A stretch of DNA of 40,152 bases from a virus. Shown here piece after piece: positions 13,813 through 22,168 of the stretch. A program made the position numbers and the translations under genes. The DNA is taken from the IMG/VR virus record IMGVR_UViG_3300025853_000227, positions 1 through 40,152 of that record. The stretch is one strand, 5' to 3'. Each line of letters begins with the position of its first letter. Positions within the stretch are counted from its first letter, which is position 1. Below the pieces are notes generated by a model. That model made no database searches and was not told where the DNA came from. It saw nothing but the letters and a program-made list of their open reading frames with translations.

Positions 13813-15250
13813 CTACTCCGTTACGAAGGAAACCGTACAAAGCTGTATCCCCTGTAGCAGTCTTACCCGCCCACTTAGAGACATGGAGGAGTCTCTCAGC
13901 TAGGGTAGCACTTTCAGGTAATGCATCATTGAAGTCATACGTATCTGTTACAATAACACGACCCTCATCATTAATGACCCACTTCATATCCCCTAAGGTT
14001 TTTTGAATAGAGTCCTCATCGTTACCAAATATCTGCCATGAACCACTTGACACACCACTCTGTCCTTTTTGGTAGTCAGTGTCATAATCTACTCGGCCTT
14101 GTTTAGTATCGTCGCCTTGAGCCAACATAGTCCTCTTGATCGCTCTACCTATAATATTCTTATGTGCAGCTTGCTCACCTTTAGAGAAATACGACTTACC
14201 TAGGTTTTCATCACTGATCCCTAAGATGTCTGATGCAAACATACGATATTCAGCTGGTATAAAGTGAGTAACTACCTCATCTACTTCTTCTTTACTGGTA
14301 GGAGCTGCACTACTTTTAATGATAGGAGGCTTACGTGGTGGTGTAGGAAAGCCACTATCTTGTTCAGGCTTACGTGGTGGTGTACCAAACTTAGAGGATG
14401 GCTCGGCAGCAGCCGTAGCTGCATCTGCTTCATCCTGTGTAGGTAGGGGGAGGCCCTTCGTAGCATCAGCAGCTTGCGCTGTACTGATAGGATTGATAGT
14501 GTTGAGTACTTCACTAATCATCTTACTGAAAGGACTCCCCTCGTTTATATTTGCTTGGGCAAACAACCCAGCCTCTTCTTTGCGTCTACGGGCAAGGCCC
14601 CTAGAGTACTCACCGTTGATGTTAACGAAGCCAGCTTCTTCAGAGAACGCTTCGTGCATAAAGTCTTCAATGTTACCAGCTTCAAGGAACTTCTTAGCTT
14701 TACTACTACCCCATGAGCCTGAGCCTACGTTGTAGATTAAGGATGTAATAGCTTGTAGCTTGCCTTCATCATCCTCCATGCCAATCTTCTTCAGTGAAGC
14801 AGAAGCATGTGTCTGCGCCCACTGTGTATCTGCTTTCAGGACTGCTTCAGCATGGTCTTGTGACAGACCTTGACGGTGATCTACAAGCTCTCCATTAATA
14901 CTAATGAAGCCTGACTTAGCTTCTTCAGGTGTAAGCTTGTGACCATACGCAATAGTATGTGTACCTCCTTCTAAGGACTCATGACCATACCATTTATTAT
15001 CTCTACGTCCTGCTCCAGCAGAGTTTTCAAACTCCTTGAGCTTTTCCACTTGTGTCTCTCCTACTTCTGTTTCATTTGATTGCTCCAGACCTAACATTAG
15101 GTCTATATCTACCTTGTCAAACTCTTCAAAAACTTCTTCATCAGACATACCTATAGGTACATCAAACTCTAACATACCGTGAACAGGGTGGTTAATCCCT
15201 ACTTTTTCGTACTTTTCAAAGTCTACTGTTGGTTCTTGAAGTTGTTTCAT
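13730..15250 (-). CDS. Virion-associated protein with T4-type lysozyme domain (506 aa)
   Basis: The start follows AAAAGGACTCTAAC. Residues 1-60 form an acidic N-terminal part (PVHGMLEFDVPIGMSDEE). A T4/P21-type lysozyme domain spans about 68-230: LKEFENSAG (candidate catalytic E73 or E75), GTHTIAYGHKL with the Thr region, SLIYNVGSG, and GLARRRKEEAGLF. A Pro-rich linker follows ('PPRKPEQDSGFPTPPRKPP', a duplicated PTPPRKP unit). The C-terminal 150 residues are a distinct domain ending DTYDFND ... RAFGSRPGQGSN. As the last gene of the T7-like core block it probably supplies the peptidoglycan-cutting activity during DNA entry, as T7 gp16 does. A lysis role is less likely because no signal peptide is present. 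Confidence 0.75.
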   Translation of the reverse strand: MKQLQEPTVDFEKYEKVGINHPVHGMLEFDVPIGMSDEEVFEEFDKVDIDLMLGLEQSNETEVGETQVEKLKEFENSAGAGRRDNKWYGHESLEGGTHTIAYGHKLTPEEAKSGFISINGELVDHRQGLSQDHAEAVLKADTQWAQTHASASLKKIGMEDDEGKLQAITSLIYNVGSGSWGSSKAKKFLEAGNIEDFMHEAFSEEAGFVNINGEYSRGLARRRKEEAGLFAQANINEGSPFSKMISEVLNTINPISTAQAADATKGLPLPTQDEADAATAAAEPSSKFGTPPRKPEQDSGFPTPPRKPPIIKSSAAPTSKEEVDEVVTHFIPAEYRMFASDILGISDENLGKSYFSKGEQAAHKNIIGRAIKRTMLAQGDDTKQGRVDYDTDYQKGQSGVSSGSWQIFGNDEDSIQKTLGDMKWVINDEGRVIVTDTYDFNDALPESATLAERLLHVSKWAGKTATGDTALYGFLRNGVARAFGSRPGQGSNFSFDLGPVSELLKL

Positions 15251-15251
15251 A

Positions 15252-17069
15252 CTAGTTAGAGTCCTTTTCTACATTTCTTAAAGTGTAATCAAGTACACGT
15301 GATAGACTTTTAGCAGCTTTTGAATACCGTTCAGTATTGTTTTTGTTACCTACTTGTAATGACTTTTCAACTCTTTGTCTAAAACTCTTACTTATAGGTT
15401 TAGGATTGATACTAAAGTTTTCAGAAAACTCTTCACCTAACATATGGCGAGAAGCTCTAGTATCTAACCCATGTTCTTTGTATTGATAGTAGTGGACCAT
15501 CTTATCAAAGAAATTGTTTAACTTTTCTGTCTCTTGATTTATTACAATACCAGCATAATTATTACTAGACTTACCAAACTTAGGGATTAGTTTATCGTCT
15601 TGGTATACGACTCCTTCAAAGTTAGGATGGTTTTCAAACTGACTAAGGTGTTGGGTAGCTGATCCGTTAAACACATCAAAAGCTGTTGCACCTACAGCAG
15701 CTCTTTCTTTTTCTGGTAACTTAGCTAAGTACGAATCAAATACAGGACTAGAAATTCGTTTCCGTAAGATATCATAATCTTTAGCTTCTAACCTACCACG
15801 TGCGTGTGCTACAGCTATTGGAACTATAGAAGCTTTAAAAGTTTTATGATTGGTTTCGTCAGGTTGTTGGTTCTTAAGGAGTTCGTCTAATGTAGTTAAA
15901 GAAGCTTTTACTGCAAGGTCTACAGTTTCATCTGTTGAACTAGAAGGCTCTTCATTAACACCAATCCAAGCACTCAAAGCTTGAGCTATTGTATCAAACT
16001 CACCAGTACTCATAGACTTTAGTAAGCCGGGGTTCATAAAATCAGCTAAACCTCTTGGCCCTACTAAATCTCTTATACGGGCTAACGAAGGTAACTTGTC
16101 TCTAAAACTAAGAAGGTTATTACTCTCTACCATTTTATTAACAGTCTCAAGGTTTTTACTTAATCCTTGGGGCGTTTTACTTCCACTAACTATTTCACGA
16201 TAAATTTCTACATGACTTAACATATAAGCTGTAGCTTCCTCTCTATCTGCTTTAGAAGGGAACTTAGCTGCAAGTGAAGCTACCTGTCCTGCTTGCCACT
16301 CATCCATAAGTCGATGAACTTCAGTATAACCTTCTGTAGTAATAATACCTTGCCGCATACTATCAATAGCAGGAGCTATAGCGGTACGTAAAGCTAAAGC
16401 ATCGTCAGAAATACCTCTAAAAAGTGTATCTCTATTAGAAAGGTAAGCTGTTGAGTGTCCGGTAACAACACCTCCTTCACTAATTACTTCAGCCTCTATT
16501 ATAGCTCGTTCAGCTTTACGAACACTTACTTTAGACGTTAATAATCCAGTTTTTTCCCAATCTATTGAACCACTCGCATCCATTATAAGGGTATTATGTT
16601 CATTTGCCTGAGAATAAAGACGTTCTTGTAGTTTTACAGTCGCATTAGCTTCATTCTTAATAAGATCAGAAGTAGGGGTAATCCCCATAACTCTCTTAGC
16701 ATCCTCTACCTCAGAAGAAAAACCGGGGTACTTGTTTTCAATCTCTATAACTTTCCTACGTAGAATTGTAGAGTAAGATGACGTACTTAATTTACCTTGA
16801 GCCTTAGCAGAGTCAACACGTTTTTTAGTAGTTTGAAACTCATCATAAGCTTCATTACGAGCAACTTGTAGCTCACGTACAATATCATCTTCAAACCCTT
16901 CAGCTGTAGCTTCAAAAACCTTACCACCTATTTTACCTAATTCACTTATTGCTTGACCCACAAAAGCCCGATTAGCTGTGGTCCCTGACCCACTCATTAC
17001 AACTTGTTCTTTAGACTGTATATCGCTTGATACAAAGTCAGTAAATCCACTTCCTGTACGAGTAGCCAT
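15252..17069 (-). CDS. Internal core / ejection protein, gp15-like (605 aa)
   Basis: The ATG at 17069 follows AGAGGAAACTAAT. The protein is almost entirely helical and charged, with no signal peptide or catalytic motif. It begins MATRTGSGFTDFVSSD and includes SELGKIGGKVFEATAEGFEDD, a typical start of podovirus internal virion proteins. Its length and its position between the 1525-aa protein and the lysozyme protein match the gp15/gp16 area of T7-like phages. It likely forms part of the inner core that leaves the head ahead of DNA. The assignment rests on position and composition. Confidence 0.6.
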   Translation of the reverse strand: MATRTGSGFTDFVSSDIQSKEQVVMSGSGTTANRAFVGQAISELGKIGGKVFEATAEGFEDDIVRELQVARNEAYDEFQTTKKRVDSAKAQGKLSTSSYSTILRRKVIEIENKYPGFSSEVEDAKRVMGITPTSDLIKNEANATVKLQERLYSQANEHNTLIMDASGSIDWEKTGLLTSKVSVRKAERAIIEAEVISEGGVVTGHSTAYLSNRDTLFRGISDDALALRTAIAPAIDSMRQGIITTEGYTEVHRLMDEWQAGQVASLAAKFPSKADREEATAYMLSHVEIYREIVSGSKTPQGLSKNLETVNKMVESNNLLSFRDKLPSLARIRDLVGPRGLADFMNPGLLKSMSTGEFDTIAQALSAWIGVNEEPSSSTDETVDLAVKASLTTLDELLKNQQPDETNHKTFKASIVPIAVAHARGRLEAKDYDILRKRISSPVFDSYLAKLPEKERAAVGATAFDVFNGSATQHLSQFENHPNFEGVVYQDDKLIPKFGKSSNNYAGIVINQETEKLNNFFDKMVHYYQYKEHGLDTRASRHMLGEEFSENFSINPKPISKSFRQRVEKSLQVGNKNNTERYSKAAKSLSRVLDYTLRNVEKDSN

Positions 17070-17070
17070 A

Positions 17071-20000
17071 TTAGTTTCCTCTCACTTTTGTATTAACATA
17101 CTCAGTACTAAAGAAGTTATAAAGTCTTTTTAAGTTTTCTTTTGTTGCTTGTTTGTTAATAGATTTAAGCATAGATGCCATTTGTCTAGTGTACTCTCTG
17201 TATACATGAGGTTTCTGGTTCTGATATGTAGCTGTCATAGCTGATATACGAGTGTATAAAGCTTTTGCTGTATCTTTGTCATTCGTAAGAATGGCTTTTA
17301 GTAAAATATCTTTGTTAAAAGTTACATGAGTTTTAATCCCACGTTTTATATCTTTCATATCTAAGGTAGCTTTATATACTTCGTCACTATGTATAGGAGG
17401 AAACCCAGCAGCTGTTAAAGTTTTCTCTAAAGTGGTATACTCTTTCATTTCTAAAAGTTTTCCAGACTTATTAATATTAGCGTTATATAAATGCATTGAC
17501 CAAGCCCTATCATACCTACTAGGAGCGGGTAAAGACAAAAAGATTTCTTTTAATAACTCACCACTTTCACTAACAATACCACTAGGAGATAAAGTACCTT
17601 CAGCAAGGCCCCGTAATAACAGGGAGCCTCCTACTGTTTCCATCCAATCACCTACAAGACTTCCTGAAGGGCCTCCAAAGTCAGTTAACTTAAGGTCTTC
17701 AAAGTTAGTTAAGATTTCACTAATAATATTATCCCGTAAAGGTTGCATACGTCCTATATCAGTACCTTCAAAAAGACCTCCGATTACACCATTAGCTATA
17801 ATTTTCCTTGTTGGTCCATCTACTTTTACTTCATTAACTTCTTCATATTTCTCAACAACTCCTTCTATAAGAGAGTCGATACCTAACCCAGCTGTACCGT
17901 ACAAGACAGCAATAGAAGTTCCAAATCTAAGTCTTTCTGCTCCAGTTAACCCATCTGCTTGTTTAAATAGTATTTGCTCAGCTACTCTAATAGGGTGAGC
18001 AGCAAACTGCATAGGAATAGAAGCAGGGCCGCTTTGGTATGCTGCTCTACTAGAAGATTTCATGTTTCCTGCAAAGATTTCTGCACGTGATAGGACAGCT
18101 TCTAAGGCATCCCCTACTGGACGCTTACCTGTTTTAGTGTAATGCTCTAACCAAGCCATAGTAAAACCAGCCATTTGATTAAGTTTCTCACCTTCTTTAA
18201 AGAAAACAAGACCAGCATCTAAAGCTTTATCACTGTACTCCCCTAACCTTCCTAAAGCAGAAGGACCGAATACTCTATTACCATCAAAAGGACTGTCAAG
18301 TTCAGCCTGTGTACCGTTTACTACATGTGCTCCACTATCTCGTATGTCTTCCATCAATTCACGCACTTGCCGTGGTTCAATAGAGTTTACTCCAAGTGGT
18401 GAACCTATCTTAGACGCTTTAGCAGCTAAGAACTCAAGAGCTTTAGGGTTTGACATCCACTCTGACATACGTAAAAGAGGTAACATTGCTAAAGCTTGTA
18501 CTCCTTGCCTTCCTGCTACAGCAGCAGCAACAGGTATCATAGAAGTTTGGACAATTACCTGTGATATATCCCCTAAACCTAGAAATAACTTAAACGTAAT
18601 ACCACGAAGGCCATCAATCCAGTTGTTATCCAGTGCTTTTTCTAAAGTTTCTGATCCAAGTCCTTTTAATGAACCTTTATTAGATAGTGTATACTCATGT
18701 AGTTTATACTTATAATTCTCAATGTCTTTAGCCATGTCAGAACGTGCATGAAGTATACGTTTTAGACCAGTGCGTGTTCTTTCAGCTTGAGCAAGTGCTC
18801 CTGAAGGTACTCCATCCGTTTTAAACTTACCATGTGTAAAAAACCACCAATCAGGTCGTGCTAAATCACCATCTTGAAGATACTGTTTGTAAGTTTGAAC
18901 CCACTCTTGAGTATTACGGGACTTAAACTCTCCAAAAGAACGGGTATTAATAATATGTTTAATGGAGTTTTCTAAGATTTCATTATGCCCAGCTACTTTT
19001 GCTAACTTACCGTAAGGGTCTTTAAGGTGATCCCCACGTGCTGAGTAGTACAAACGTCCTTGGTCTATATACTGCCTCGCACGTGCTGAAAAGTTTACCA
19101 TATCCTCATCAATATCTAAAGCTTCAGGGTTAATAGAGTCTTTGTTAGTTGAGTTGTATTTTGTTACATCATTAAGGGGTGCATCACCTTTATCTCGCCA
19201 CACTTCAAAGGGAGTACGACTAAGTTTACCCTTTGCAATAGCTTCTTTCATCTCATCATAACTGGCATACGGAGTATTCTTATTAATTATAATTGTAGCT
19301 TTAGATATAATATTAGCTGATGTAGCTCCACCAGCGTCTTCAGCTTTTTCAGCTACCTTAAACGCTTCAAGAGCTTTATTATATTCATCAGCTAACTTAA
19401 TACCTTCATCTCTACTTCCTACATTAAAGTGTGTACGAACATCTGTTAACGTGCCTTCAGAGTCAGTTACAGCTTGTTTCATAAAGTGAGGGCTATCGTA
19501 TTCTCTATGAGGGCCATTAAAATGATTTAACACTCTAGAGCGAATAGCTTTCTTAGACACACCTCGTTTGTCTACTAAAACGTACTGAGTTTTATCACCA
19601 CCTTTAGTCTTAACCTCATCTAAAAACTTAACAAGAACAAGGTTATCATTTTCTTCCATCTTCTTTAAAATGACTCCAGCAGTTTCTCCTTTAGGGTAAA
19701 GTTTACCGTTAGTAGCGTCAAAGATAGCTACGTTCTTAGTATTTTTACGGTCAAATGAAGTAAGTTCCTTAGCTATTCTAGGTTCATCTATAACACCCAT
19801 GATCCCGTACTCTTGAAACCCTCGTTGAATAAACTCTTGACGTAGCGCGTAGTTAGAGATGTACTCGTCAGCTTGATGAAGTTGTATAAGAGAACCGTAT
19901 GCAGTAACTTCATCATCTGTTGCTGTTCTTTGTTTATTAGTTTGAAACCAATCTTCAAAAGAATCCATAGACAACCAACGTCCTTCATTGTTACGTTGAG

Positions 20001-21648
20001 TATGTGACATTACTTCATCAATAGCTTGCCTACTGTTAGCTCCTAGTTTAGTGTACATCTTTGTAGTATTTTTAAATACTTCATTCAGTTTAGCTGAAGC
20101 ATTAACTCCAACAATACCACCACGTGAAACACGTTCATTCCAACGTAAGTTTACTCGGTTACCTAGTAAGTACTGAGGTACAAAGTTAATATGAAACTCA
20201 CCGTCTATCTCAGAAAAACCCTTAAGAATAGACTTTCCTCCCTCTTTATAAGGAGTTACATCAAACTTAGAAGTGACGTAGTACACTCCGTCTTTAGTAA
20301 TATCATAGAAACCTTCTTGTAAGCCTAAACGTAAAGCCCCTGCTTTAGCTGCTTCTTCTGATGCAAAACCTTTTAAGCCTTCGTCACCTGTGCCAAACTT
20401 AAAAGTTACACGGTTAATATCTGTATCAAAAGTACCTACGTCTACTAAACTATCTTTAGGGAGTCTAGAAATTAAGTCTTCTCTGATTTCTTTAATAGCT
20501 TCAATACGTTCTTCATCTGACAAGAAATTCTGTCCTTTGACAGTCTTAATAGCTTCTAACTCAGCTGCGTGTTTTTCTAAAGCTCTAGCTGATTTACCAG
20601 ATGTACCATTAACAAAACTGTTACTTGAAGAGGGAATAACACTTTCAAGAAGTTCGTCTGTTTCTGTTTTATTAAGAGGTTTATCAGAATAAGAGGACTT
20701 TTCTACAATTTCAGTTGTTCTTTCAGCGGCTGCATCAGGGTCTTTAGTAACTGTACTTAGTCTGTTAATACGTTTTATTTTAGTTAACGCTCTAAGAGTT
20801 TGACCAGTTCCTGCTATATCTATTAATTCAAACAAAGAACGAACAGTAGCTTCATCATCCATTATAGTTTTATTTGCTAGTGTATCTAACTTAAGGAGGT
20901 TAGGCAAGTCTGACTCATCTAGTTTCTTAATAATTTCTTCAACTTTAGCTACAGGATCAATATTATAAAAGATATCATCAGACTCTCTACGTAGTGCGTT
21001 GCCTAATGTTTCAAATTTACGCTCACCGTTAAGCCATTGGTTAAGAGTATCTATATAAGGAAGAAAAAGTGTGAAAACTTCTGAAATTGTTTCACCTACT
21101 CCTGCTTCCCCAAACTCACGTGCGTATCTACCCTTCTCACTGTTAAGTAGAAGTAAAGCAGCAGTTAAACTTTCTTGTCTTCCTACTGGATCAGTTAGTT
21201 TAGCTAAATCCTCATCAGTTAGTTCTTCACTATCTATAACAGAACTCCGTACATCACTAAACATACTTTTATTAATTAAAGCTTTAGCTGTTTCTCTTTC
21301 TAAGATACTTCGACCTTCTTCAGAACTACTCCTAGAAGTAAGATCATTGAGTACTTGAACCTGTATCGCTGGCTCTGCTGTAGGCTCTGTTGTCTCTCCT
21401 TCAACAAAACTATCAATGTCTTTATTAATTTTAGTATCAGCTAAGTACTGCCTAATATCAGTTTCTTTACCCTCTAAAGCTCTTTGTAACCAGTGTTCAG
21501 GAGGTAGAGCGTTTTCTCCATTAAGGTTCCTATCTGTTATTGCTGACATCTCAGCAATCTGCATAGCTTCGTCTTCAGGAATAGGTGAAGGTTGCTCATC
21601 TAAATTAGAAAGAAGAGGGGGAGGTGGTGCTTCTATTTCTGTAAGCAT
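17071..21648 (-). CDS. Very large internal core protein, gp16-like (1525 aa)
   Basis: It starts with a Pro-rich acidic segment (MLTEIEAPPPPLLSNLDEQP) and is largely helical. Toward the C-terminus there is a hydrophobic, Ala-rich region (LFLGLGDISQVIVQTSMIPV, AAAVAGRQGVQALAM) and a 'FAAHPIRVAEQILF' stretch, which recur in large ejection proteins of marine T7-like phages and could insert in the host membrane. T7 gp16 is 1318 residues; unlike it, no transglycosylase motif is visible at the N-terminus. The lysozyme domain is instead in the separate 506-aa protein. The start overlaps a TAATATG junction with the gp14-like gene. Confidence 0.7.
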   Translation of the reverse strand: MLTEIEAPPPPLLSNLDEQPSPIPEDEAMQIAEMSAITDRNLNGENALPPEHWLQRALEGKETDIRQYLADTKINKDIDSFVEGETTEPTAEPAIQVQVLNDLTSRSSSEEGRSILERETAKALINKSMFSDVRSSVIDSEELTDEDLAKLTDPVGRQESLTAALLLLNSEKGRYAREFGEAGVGETISEVFTLFLPYIDTLNQWLNGERKFETLGNALRRESDDIFYNIDPVAKVEEIIKKLDESDLPNLLKLDTLANKTIMDDEATVRSLFELIDIAGTGQTLRALTKIKRINRLSTVTKDPDAAAERTTEIVEKSSYSDKPLNKTETDELLESVIPSSSNSFVNGTSGKSARALEKHAAELEAIKTVKGQNFLSDEERIEAIKEIREDLISRLPKDSLVDVGTFDTDINRVTFKFGTGDEGLKGFASEEAAKAGALRLGLQEGFYDITKDGVYYVTSKFDVTPYKEGGKSILKGFSEIDGEFHINFVPQYLLGNRVNLRWNERVSRGGIVGVNASAKLNEVFKNTTKMYTKLGANSRQAIDEVMSHTQRNNEGRWLSMDSFEDWFQTNKQRTATDDEVTAYGSLIQLHQADEYISNYALRQEFIQRGFQEYGIMGVIDEPRIAKELTSFDRKNTKNVAIFDATNGKLYPKGETAGVILKKMEENDNLVLVKFLDEVKTKGGDKTQYVLVDKRGVSKKAIRSRVLNHFNGPHREYDSPHFMKQAVTDSEGTLTDVRTHFNVGSRDEGIKLADEYNKALEAFKVAEKAEDAGGATSANIISKATIIINKNTPYASYDEMKEAIAKGKLSRTPFEVWRDKGDAPLNDVTKYNSTNKDSINPEALDIDEDMVNFSARARQYIDQGRLYYSARGDHLKDPYGKLAKVAGHNEILENSIKHIINTRSFGEFKSRNTQEWVQTYKQYLQDGDLARPDWWFFTHGKFKTDGVPSGALAQAERTRTGLKRILHARSDMAKDIENYKYKLHEYTLSNKGSLKGLGSETLEKALDNNWIDGLRGITFKLFLGLGDISQVIVQTSMIPVAAAVAGRQGVQALAMLPLLRMSEWMSNPKALEFLAAKASKIGSPLGVNSIEPRQVRELMEDIRDSGAHVVNGTQAELDSPFDGNRVFGPSALGRLGEYSDKALDAGLVFFKEGEKLNQMAGFTMAWLEHYTKTGKRPVGDALEAVLSRAEIFAGNMKSSSRAAYQSGPASIPMQFAAHPIRVAEQILFKQADGLTGAERLRFGTSIAVLYGTAGLGIDSLIEGVVEKYEEVNEVKVDGPTRKIIANGVIGGLFEGTDIGRMQPLRDNIISEILTNFEDLKLTDFGGPSGSLVGDWMETVGGSLLLRGLAEGTLSPSGIVSESGELLKEIFLSLPAPSRYDRAWSMHLYNANINKSGKLLEMKEYTTLEKTLTAAGFPPIHSDEVYKATLDMKDIKRGIKTHVTFNKDILLKAILTNDKDTAKALYTRISAMTATYQNQKPHVYREYTRQMASMLKSINKQATKENLKRLYNFFSTEYVNTKVRGN

Positions 21649-21649
21649 A

Positions 21650-22156
21650 TTAGCTAAATACCTGTTGTGTTACTTTAACGATATCACTTCTATTACTAAA
21701 GATAGTGCCTCCAAGAGAGCCAACTCCTCTGAAGATAGATGCTGTATTTGCGTCTTGTTGAGCTTGGTTAGAAAACAACGTAGATTGAGAAAGTTGCGCT
21801 CTAGCTTGAAGGTTTAAGTTTGTTGCTTTATTTAAAAAAGATAGGTTTCCTCCTGCCTGTGATTGAATAGACCCTATTCCTCCGTACACAGAAGACCCCC
21901 TATTTAAAGCCCCCGAAGTTTGCGCTCTAGAAATAGCTGCACCCTTTTTAATACGTGCTTGACGAATCTGTTGAATCTTTTGTCTTCGTGCAGTTAAGTC
22001 AGCTCTCTTAGCTGCTATAGTTTCAGCACGTTCACGTGCTTTACTTGCCTTTTCAAGGTTGTCAGCTGCATCAGATGATTTAAGAAAACCAGCTACTGTT
22101 CCAAGAACAGCTGCACCAATACCTAAAACACCTAAAAGACCACTAAAGAAATTCAT
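21650..22156 (-). CDS. gp14-like internal virion protein (168 aa)
   Basis: The start at 22156 follows ATAGAGGAAGTACGAT. An N-terminal hydrophobic segment (FFSGLLGVLGIGAAVLGTVA) is followed by long Ala/Arg/Gln-rich helices (KASKARERAETIAAKRADLT, QQIRQARIKKGAAISR) and a Gly-rich middle. T7 gp14 (196 aa) is likewise a small internal protein with an N-terminal membrane-active segment that ends in the outer membrane at ejection. Its position directly after tail tubular B and before the large core protein matches T7 order. A motif such as 'ARAQTSGALNRGSSVYGGIGS' recurs in gp14-like proteins. Confidence 0.72.
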   Translation of the reverse strand: MNFFSGLLGVLGIGAAVLGTVAGFLKSSDAADNLEKASKARERAETIAAKRADLTARRQKIQQIRQARIKKGAAISRAQTSGALNRGSSVYGGIGSIQSQAGGNLSFLNKATNLNLQARAQLSQSTLFSNQAQQDANTASIFRGVGSLGGTIFSNRSDIVKVTQQVFS

Positions 22157-22168
22157 ATCGTACTTCCT

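Noticed and set aside
17432-17998. 188-aa plus-strand frame opposite the 1525-aa gene
   Set aside because: Composition is that of reverse-complemented coding sequence; no ribosome site or promoter.
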